Below are positions 13,867 through 19,653 of a stretch of 19,653 bases of DNA, piece by piece; the stretch's first letter is position 1; every line of letters starts with the position of its first letter. Source of the stretch: Bacillota bacterium (GTDB lineage: Bacteria; Bacillota; Clostridia; Oscillospirales; Acutalibacteraceae); NCBI GenBank assembly GCA_030705695.1, contig JAUZPX010000029.1, positions 1 to 19,653 of the forward strand, given 5' to 3'. Made by a program: the position numbers and the translations under genes. The notes beneath the pieces were generated by a model. The model was given only the letters and a program-made list of their open reading frames with translations, ran no database searches and had not been told where the DNA came from.

Positions 13867-14643
13867 ATGTTAGAAATGTTAGAAGATGATGAATTTGTAT
13901 TGGACGATGAAACGAAAAATCTCCATTCGATTAAAAAAAGCATGTTTGGAGGTTATAGCGTTAAAGAAGTAAATGCGCTGCTTAATGAAAAAATCAAGGA
14001 CTTGCATCACGTAGAAAAGGTTTTAATGGAAAAGCAAGAAGAATTCGCACAGTCTTATAATGTTGCTGTAAAAGAACGTGATGAATTATTAAATAAATTT
14101 AATAAACGTGAAGCAGATTACCGCAATTTAAAAGCAGAAATTTCAAAATATATTGAAACGATTAACAATTACGAAAAGCAACTAAAAGAAAAAGATGAAG
14201 TAATCGCAGAACGTGACGAACAAATTAGAGCTTGTGAGTCTAATATAAATGATTTCAAAAACAGGTTGATGGGCAGCCTTTCCGAAGAATGCGAAGCGGA
14301 TGATTTTTCTGTTGTATCGCTGGATACTAAGTTCAGAGAATATGAAAATAAGATTATGACGCTTACCCAAACAAATAATGAGTTACTTTCTAAAATTGAT
14401 TCCTATGAAACCGAATCAAACAGCACTATGCAAATTGTTGATGACCTAAAAGCAATGGTTTCATCTTTGAAAAGCAAGAATTTTTCTCTTACAAATGAAA
14501 TCAACAATCTGCATCAGCAAAAAAAGCAGATAGAATCCCAAATGAAAGTAGATATATTTCAAACTGAGCAAAAAATGCGCAGCGAAATAGATAACATTCG
14601 TGAATCTCTTTCTGAAATAATTAAAAACATGGATAATGAATAA
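13867..14643 (+). CDS. Coiled-coil protein with DivIVA/GpsB-like N-terminus
   Basis: 258 residues, acidic at the N-terminus. Residues 27-40 (FGGYSVKEVNALLN) resemble the DivIVA/GpsB lipid-binding motif F-x-G-Y-x-x-x-E-V-x-x-x-L. Two long heptad-rich stretches follow (about 38-135 and 153-250), separated by a short acidic break. There is no membrane segment. DivIVA-family proteins gather at curved membrane (poles, septa) and recruit partners, so it may position the Tad machine together with TadZ; this is inference. The ATG at 13867 has a strong AGGAGG (13852-13857). It is the last gene of the operon. Assignment to the family rests on the short motif and the coiled coil, so 'coiled-coil protein of unknown function' is the safe reading. 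Confidence 0.75.
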   Translation: MLEMLEDDEFVLDDETKNLHSIKKSMFGGYSVKEVNALLNEKIKDLHHVEKVLMEKQEEFAQSYNVAVKERDELLNKFNKREADYRNLKAEISKYIETINNYEKQLKEKDEVIAERDEQIRACESNINDFKNRLMGSLSEECEADDFSVVSLDTKFREYENKIMTLTQTNNELLSKIDSYETESNSTMQIVDDLKAMVSSLKSKNFSLTNEINNLHQQKKQIESQMKVDIFQTEQKMRSEIDNIRESLSEIIKNMDNE

Positions 14644-14674
14644 ATTATTTTTATATTAAAATAAAAACTGCAAG

Positions 14675-14706
14675 AAAAAAGCGGAGTGCCATATTTGGCA
14701 TTCCGC
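14675..14706 (-). terminator. Intrinsic terminator of the tadG-like gene
   Basis: GCGGAGTGCC (14681-14690) and GGCATTCCGC (14697-14706) form a 10-pair stem with one G-U or A-C pair depending on strand. On the minus strand it is followed by TTTTTT (14680-14675). On the plus strand no T-run follows, so termination of the tad operon here would be weaker. Confidence 0.8.
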
Positions 14707-14732
14707 TAAGTTAAGCATCTTTTAGCTAACAA

Positions 14733-15803
14733 TTATTCAACGAGTTTTGTTGTAATTAAAGTGCTTAAACCGTTTATATCATTTGTGCTTGAGTGAAGAC
14801 TAAACTTGGCTCCGTTATCTACAATGGCATCTTTGGTTAAAATTCTTCCGTATATTTCGCCGTTTGGTCCGCCGTTATTTGTAAAGCCTCCATTGGGAGC
14901 ATACAAAACCCCATAAATTAGTCCGCTGCCGCCATTAAATGTAAAGTCATTGCCAGTACAAAAAATAATTGAATCTGTCGGCTGCTGATAGGGGCTGATA
15001 ATAATATTTCCGCTGGCATAAATGATCCCAGTTCCTCTAATGCGTCCGTTTATAGTCAGGTCACCGTCAACATAAATTGGTCCGTTAATAGCTTGACCGC
15101 TGCTGATTAAAGCATTAATCTGTGCTTGTGTATACACGGTAGCTTGTGACCTAATAAGTCCGGTTAAATCCGGAAAATCTATAACTGTATTTTTAACGAC
15201 AGTAGTACCAGGAGGAACATTACAAATATTGTTGCCGCTTACAGCAGTTCCGTTAATTTCTGACTGATTTCCATATATATTTACCCCGGTTTTGCCATAT
15301 ACATCGCCGTCTATAATGTGTTTATTACCGTTAATTTCCAAGTCCACTTGGCCGGAGAACAATGTGTAATTGAAAGCAGGGCTAGTTACTCCGGTTCTTT
15401 GAGCAACTGCATGTGCGGATATATTTGCACTCGATAGTCCCAATACCCCTGCAAGAGAATAATTAACTTTTCTTTTACATGTAACCTCTATTTTCGTAGC
15501 GTCTCCATTATATGGAGTTGTTACCGTTATTGTATCGCCTGATTCAGTTACACCGTTTACAGTTGATTTCAAACCGTTTTTTTGAGCATATGTAATTGCT
15601 GTGTTTATAGCAGTATTTGCAGAAATATCTAAATCCTGGGATGCGGCTAGGGCTGCGGAATCTGCTGCCTTTTGCATGGTTCCTTTTGTAACATGATCCA
15701 TTCCTAAATCAACTACCAATGCAGCAAATCCTATTAATGCAACAAGTACGAAAACAAAGATAATCATTGTTTGACCATCTTCATTTTTAATGAGCTTTTT
15801 CAT
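14733..15803 (-). CDS. TadG-like protein with a C-terminal beta-helix-like region
   Basis: 356 residues from the ATG at 15803, preceded by GGGGTGA; an in-frame GTG at 15812 is within that ribosome site. The N-terminus KNEDGQTMIIFVFVLVALIG is the 'putative Flp pilus-assembly TadE/G-like' signature, with Gly10 as the possible cleavage point, although Glu at +5 is replaced by Ile. A polar region with ADSAALAASQDL follows. From about 150 the sequence is rich in Gly/Asn/Ile repeats (HIIDGDVYGKTGVNIYGN, IYVDGDLTINGRI, GLIYGVLYAPNGGF), suggesting a parallel beta-helix exposed outside the membrane. It faces the tad operon and has its own promoter and terminator, so its expression can differ from that of the pilus genes. 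Confidence 0.85.
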   Translation of the reverse strand: MKKLIKNEDGQTMIIFVFVLVALIGFAALVVDLGMDHVTKGTMQKAADSAALAASQDLDISANTAINTAITYAQKNGLKSTVNGVTESGDTITVTTPYNGDATKIEVTCKRKVNYSLAGVLGLSSANISAHAVAQRTGVTSPAFNYTLFSGQVDLEINGNKHIIDGDVYGKTGVNIYGNQSEINGTAVSGNNICNVPPGTTVVKNTVIDFPDLTGLIRSQATVYTQAQINALISSGQAINGPIYVDGDLTINGRIRGTGIIYASGNIIISPYQQPTDSIIFCTGNDFTFNGGSGLIYGVLYAPNGGFTNNGGPNGEIYGRILTKDAIVDNGAKFSLHSSTNDINGLSTLITTKLVE

Positions 15804-15834
15804 TAGAATCACCCCATTTTCTCTTTATATGCAT

Positions 15835-15863
15835 ATTGTAAAACAAGGCGATAAGGAATTCAA
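15835..15863 (-). promoter_or_regulatory. Sigma-A promoter of the tadG-like gene
   Basis: On the minus strand TTGAAT (15863-15858), a 17-base spacer and TACAAT (15840-15835). The predicted start is near 15828, about 25 bases before the ATG. Confidence 0.7.
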
Positions 15864-15876
15864 TATTTTTAGTTAA

Positions 15877-15893
15877 CTTCCATTATTTGGAAG
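15877..15893. promoter_or_regulatory. Dyad upstream of the tadG promoter
   Basis: CTTCCA-TTATT-TGGAAG is a perfect six-base inverted repeat, 14 bases upstream of the -35 box and within the divergent spacer shared with the glycosyltransferase genes. It could be an activator or shared regulator site. I found no convincing promoter for the rightward gene. Confidence 0.35.
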
Positions 15894-15985
15894 CAATCTA
15901 AAATATAAAAGTAAATTATTAAGAATTTTATTTCTCATAAATATGGTAATTATAAAATCTATAATGATTAAAAGAGGAAGAAGCC

Positions 15986-17836
15986 ATGACTTTAAATAAA
16001 TCTTCAGATAAAGAAATAAAACACGGAATAACAAAAAAAGAGTTTATCGTGTTTTTTATAATGCTTTCTGTTCTTTGGATGATTTTGCAAACGGCTAATT
16101 TTCAGATTAATCCGTGTTATAAGAATGATAATTTCAGAGATACAGACAGCTTCATGAGAATGGTTCGAGTTGATGAATTGCATGGAACGAACAATTGGTA
16201 TGATTCTACTATTATGAGAAGCGATGCCCCGGTTGGCGAAACGCTTCATTGGTCCCGTCCTCTTGATGTTATGTTATTAGTTGGTGCCGATGTTCTTTCA
16301 CCATTTGTAGGCTTTAACCGAGGGCTTGAGTACTGGGCGTTTGTTATGAACACATTACTTGGGATTTTTGCGCTTGCAGCAGCATGCTGGGCGCTAAAAC
16401 CTTATTTTAGCCGAATGAGCCGATTTTTTGCGGCTGTAATACTTACGCTTTCTTTTGGATTTTTTGGAATGTTTGTTTTAGGTGATCCTGACCACCATTC
16501 GTTACTGTTAACTCTTTTTATTTTGCAGATCGGTATTTTATTTCGCATGCTGAAAAAAGAATATCCTGAGTATTATTCTATTGTTGGCGGAGTGATTTCA
16601 GGACTTGCAATTTGGGTAAGCATTGAGAGTATGGTGACCGTTGCTTTAATATTTGCTTGTATAGGACTAGCTTGGATTGTTTATGGAAGATTTTATCTTA
16701 ACAGGCTCAGAAAGTATAGTTTAACTTTATTAGTTTCAATTATTGTATCAATAGCGTTGGAGCGCACACCATCAAGTTGGCTTGTTTGGGAATACGATAA
16801 AATATCTGCAGTACATGCAATACTGTTTTTTGTTGTTTTTGCTGTAATAAGCTTAATGTATGTATGCAACAAGTATTGCAATACTCTATTAAAACGCATT
16901 TTAAATACAATTTGTGGCTTATTTACTTTAATTATTGTACTTATTCTTTGGGTTCCGAAATTATTTCACGGACCTTTTGTTGATGTTAATCCTGCAATCA
17001 TACCGATTTGGCTTGACAAAATTATTGAAATGCAACCTTTATATAAGCAAGGCTTTCAATATATGTTAAGCGTTACAGCTACAATATTGTTTGCCGCTGC
17101 TTCTGCTGTTATTTGGTTTGTTGGCGGTCATTTTAAACAAAGCACTGAGAAATCTGAATTAAATCCTTTTTTTGTATTTATAATAGGCTTTTTTGTGTTT
17201 TTTACTTTAACTGTTTTTCAAATTCGCTGGAACGGCTATATGTTTTTAATACTTTATCTGATGACAGCCGTAGGAGTTGCAATAGTTACAGAAAAAGTCA
17301 GTAAAATTCAATTGAAGGCTGTACGAACATTGCTTAATGCAGCAGTTCTGGTCTCTGTTATTTTGATTCCTGTTGCTTGCAGTGCTATACCAATTTCAAA
17401 CACAACGGTAAGCAACGATTCTATTGATTATCCTACACGTGACCTTTGTGCGTGGATTAAAAACAATCCGAATATATTTAAATCAGGAGATATTATCGAT
17501 ACGGAAGTTAATTATAGCCCCGAAATTTTGTATCGAACAAATTTAAGTGTAATTGCAACTCCATATCAAAGAAATGCAGACGGAATTCTTTATCATTATA
17601 ATTTGATGAATTTAAAAGATGATAATCAAATTAAACATATGCTTAAAGAAAGAAATGTTAAATGGATTCTGGTTGCAAAACCTGCTGCAAAGTACACCGG
17701 TAAGTCTTGTTTTTACAGTGAGCTGCTTAATAATAAAACGCCTTCATTTATAAAAGAAACAGTAATTTCGGATAAATTAAAAAAATACTTTTTAGTATAT
17801 AAAGTTGGTTCGTCAATGATAAATAATGAAAGGTAA
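15986..17836 (+). CDS. STT3-like GT-C membrane glycosyltransferase
   Basis: 616 residues with about 11-13 membrane helices and a soluble C-terminal tail of about 130 residues. The first external loop carries DTDSFMR (52-58) and, further on, APVGETLHWSRPLD (81-94). A second loop has GDPDHHSLLL (166-175). These resemble the first acidic loop and the DHH motif of STT3/PglB/AglB-type oligosaccharyltransferases. No WWDYG acceptor motif is present, so a true oligosaccharyltransferase role is not shown; a lipid-linked sugar transferase of the GT-C superfamily is the safer reading. The ribosome site is GAGGAAG. It overlaps the leader of the next GT-C gene closely, so the two form an operon. Confidence 0.72.
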   Translation: MTLNKSSDKEIKHGITKKEFIVFFIMLSVLWMILQTANFQINPCYKNDNFRDTDSFMRMVRVDELHGTNNWYDSTIMRSDAPVGETLHWSRPLDVMLLVGADVLSPFVGFNRGLEYWAFVMNTLLGIFALAAACWALKPYFSRMSRFFAAVILTLSFGFFGMFVLGDPDHHSLLLTLFILQIGILFRMLKKEYPEYYSIVGGVISGLAIWVSIESMVTVALIFACIGLAWIVYGRFYLNRLRKYSLTLLVSIIVSIALERTPSSWLVWEYDKISAVHAILFFVVFAVISLMYVCNKYCNTLLKRILNTICGLFTLIIVLILWVPKLFHGPFVDVNPAIIPIWLDKIIEMQPLYKQGFQYMLSVTATILFAAASAVIWFVGGHFKQSTEKSELNPFFVFIIGFFVFFTLTVFQIRWNGYMFLILYLMTAVGVAIVTEKVSKIQLKAVRTLLNAAVLVSVILIPVACSAIPISNTTVSNDSIDYPTRDLCAWIKNNPNIFKSGDIIDTEVNYSPEILYRTNLSVIATPYQRNADGILYHYNLMNLKDDNQIKHMLKERNVKWILVAKPAAKYTGKSCFYSELLNNKTPSFIKETVISDKLKKYFLVYKVGSSMINNER

Positions 17837-17843
17837 AAAAATA

Positions 17844-19463
17844 ATGATGACTTTTAAAGGGAAACCACAGAACACGTTTTTTGGCAGATTAACAAATCAA
17901 TCTTTAATTAAGATTATAGAAACGATTACATTTGTCATTTTTCTTGCGTCGATTGTTTTTGTTTCAAGCTTTCATGAACCGTGGCTTGACGAAACACAAG
18001 CATGGTTAATTGCACGAAGCGCATCAATTAAAGATTTATTGTTTTTAATCCCTCATTATGAAGTTCATCCTCCGTTTTGGTCTCTTTTATTGCTTCCGTT
18101 TGCAAGAAGCGGAATGCCTGTTGAATTCGGGCTGAAATTTGTTTCAATTGCACTATGTGCTGTTTCCGTGTGGTTGATTATTTTTAAATCTCCTTTTCCT
18201 TTTGCCTTGAGAATTACAATACCGTTTACTTATTTTTTCTTTTATCAGTACGGAGTAATTTCACGAACATATAGCATGATGATGCTTGGTTTTGTATTAT
18301 CTGCAATGTTTTATAAAACGAGAAATGAACATCCGTTTCGCTTTGCGATATCACTTGCTTTAATATGTGCGTCATGCATATACGGAACAGTTATTGCAGC
18401 AGGAATTGCTCTTGTTTGGGTCGGAGAATTGATTAAGAAAAGAATTTTAGTTGGGAAATTTTCAAAAATAATAACAGATTACAGGATTATTTCACTTTTT
18501 GCACTTTTAGTGTTTGGAGTATTTTGCATAGTTGTTGCATTACCGTACTCAGATACTTTGAACAGTTCTTCTCCGCCTGTCGGAGGGATGAAACTTAATA
18601 ATCTTTTCGAGCGTTTTCTTTATGCGATTACTGCTTTACCTGCCGATGCAACATTTTATAAAAGCTATTTTAATTACGATTTATTATGTTTTCAACAATT
18701 AAGCGGTTTTTTATATTATTCAGGTGTAATACTCGGAGCAGCAATTATGGCAATAATTGTATTTTTTGCAAAGAGCAGAAAAAAGACAGCGCTGTTTTTA
18801 GTTCCGTATTTAATGTTTGCTGTGTTTTCTGCATATGCATATTTAATGAACCATCATATCGGAATTGTTACAATGTTTCTGCTGTTTTGGTTTTGGGTTG
18901 TGCTTGATGAAAAAGCAACCCTTAAAGATTTCCTTGATTATGCGGGTAAGTTTTTTAAAAATCCAAAATTAGTGCAAGTGCTCAAGCATACTGTTATTTG
19001 TCTTACAGGAATAAGTATAATTATATCTGTATATTGGACAACGGTTGCTTCATATAACGATATAAAACAGACATACGGAACAGGCAGAACAACGGCGGCA
19101 TTTATAAAAAAATATAATCTTCAAAATTATAAAATTATGGGAGAGTGGACAATTACAGATAAATACTCAGATACTAATTTAATAGCATTTTCGTCAATAG
19201 CAGCTTACTTTGACCACAATATAATAATTAATCTTAATAATAAAAGTGACGGCGAACCATTTCGTGTTCATAGATTTCCGACTGAAGCTGAAAATAATCA
19301 AAATTACAAGAATTGGGCAGCGGCTGGGCTTCCAGATGTTATTCTCGGAGAACCAGCTGATTTCAAGAAGATTTACGGTTCTTCGTTTAAAAAATCCGAA
19401 TATATTGTTGCCGATAAAGAAACGTGCTCCTTAATATGGAAAGATGAAGTAATGGCTCTGTGA
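17844..19463 (+). CDS. GT39-like (GT-C fold) membrane glycosyltransferase
   Basis: 539 residues with about 10 membrane helices. The first external loop reads EPWLDETQAWLIAR (D49 and E50), the Asp-Glu catalytic pattern of ArnT/PMT-type GT-C enzymes, followed by HPPFW (75-79). Such enzymes move sugars from polyprenyl-phosphate donors to lipid, polysaccharide or protein on the outer membrane face. The ATG at 17844 is chosen because AAAGG (17829-17833), at the end of the upstream gene, precedes it; an ATG at 17826 overlaps that gene but has no ribosome site. It starts seven bases after the previous stop codon. The last few codons overlap an antisense transporter fragment, so the C-terminus may have been altered by a rearrangement. 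Confidence 0.75.
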   Translation: MMTFKGKPQNTFFGRLTNQSLIKIIETITFVIFLASIVFVSSFHEPWLDETQAWLIARSASIKDLLFLIPHYEVHPPFWSLLLLPFARSGMPVEFGLKFVSIALCAVSVWLIIFKSPFPFALRITIPFTYFFFYQYGVISRTYSMMMLGFVLSAMFYKTRNEHPFRFAISLALICASCIYGTVIAAGIALVWVGELIKKRILVGKFSKIITDYRIISLFALLVFGVFCIVVALPYSDTLNSSSPPVGGMKLNNLFERFLYAITALPADATFYKSYFNYDLLCFQQLSGFLYYSGVILGAAIMAIIVFFAKSRKKTALFLVPYLMFAVFSAYAYLMNHHIGIVTMFLLFWFWVVLDEKATLKDFLDYAGKFFKNPKLVQVLKHTVICLTGISIIISVYWTTVASYNDIKQTYGTGRTTAAFIKKYNLQNYKIMGEWTITDKYSDTNLIAFSSIAAYFDHNIIINLNNKSDGEPFRVHRFPTEAENNQNYKNWAAAGLPDVILGEPADFKKIYGSSFKKSEYIVADKETCSLIWKDEVMAL

Positions 19464-19653
19464 TCTTTCTCTCTAAAGAAATAAATACCATTAGAGACAA
19501 GAATGATATTACAATGCCTAAAATAATCATTGGATTTGTATATCCAACAGTTTGCCCTTGAGTTATTGAACCAAACATCAAAACTACAGCAATAACAAAT
19601 AAGATTGAACCTCTTAAATCAAGCTTTTCATCCAAATTTTTTCCTGACCTTGG
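19387..19653 (-). pseudogene. 3'-truncated DHA2-type MFS transporter fragment (continues past window edge)
   Basis: The frame is open from the window edge to a stop at 19387-19389. Residues LDLRGSILFVIAVVLMFGS, then SLMVFISLERKITEPLLHL, match the middle of 14-helix EmrB/QacA-type drug exporters, where a helix pair is followed by E-R-x-x-x-x-P-L-L-x-L. In those proteins about 200 more residues follow. Here the frame stops about 17 codons later, inside the antisense end of the GT39-like gene. A start at the ATG at 19635 is unlikely because the frame continues upstream in family-like sequence. I read it as a gene that has lost its C-terminal half. Confidence 0.65.

Noticed and set aside
15951..15965. 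TATAAA (15951) or TATAAT (15960) as -10 boxes for the STT3-like gene.
   Set aside because: Neither has a convincing -35 at the right distance, and the second would start transcription at the ribosome site.

Overview
The window is AT-rich Gram-positive DNA, most likely from an anaerobic gut or rumen clostridium of the Ruminococcaceae/Oscillospiraceae type. Three things point there: strong Shine-Dalgarno (SD) sites and near-consensus sigma-A promoters, a secreted protein ending in a type I dockerin, and a monoderm-type Tad (Flp) pilus operon with no outer-membrane secretin. The placement is inference from gene content; no rRNA or other phylogenetic marker is present.

Left part (1-5512). A PP2C-type phosphatase, cut by the window edge, is followed by a PII-family protein. 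They converge on a minus-strand Ser/Thr kinase with a C-terminal membrane anchor. The space between holds a 130-base palindromic element flanked by TCAA repeats and two terminator hairpins. The kinase promoter appears to fire directly into a terminator-like hairpin. Divergent from the kinase is a 989-residue secreted protein: peptidoglycan-binding repeats, a DUF1906 glycoside-hydrolase-like domain, an Ig-like domain and a dockerin.

Centre (5746-14643). A perfect TTGACA-17-TATAAT promoter drives a Tad pilus operon: tadV prepilin peptidase, three tandem flp pilins, tadE, cpaB, tadZ, tadA, tadB, tadC, a DUF192 gene and a coiled-coil gene with a DivIVA-like N-terminus. The peptidase would mature the pilins and TadE, TadA would power assembly on the TadB/TadC platform, and TadZ would localise the machine. 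Several spacers in this operon are long and foldable. At cpaB and tadC the SD lies about 88 and 40 bases before the start codon, but a hairpin between them would bring it close.

Right part (14675-19653). A TadG-like gene faces the operon from the minus strand with its own promoter and terminator. Two large GT-C-type membrane glycosyltransferase-like genes follow; they could glycosylate the pilus or cell surface, which is inference from position. At the right edge a minus-strand DHA2-type MFS transporter fragment ends abruptly inside the last glycosyltransferase gene, suggesting an old recombination boundary.
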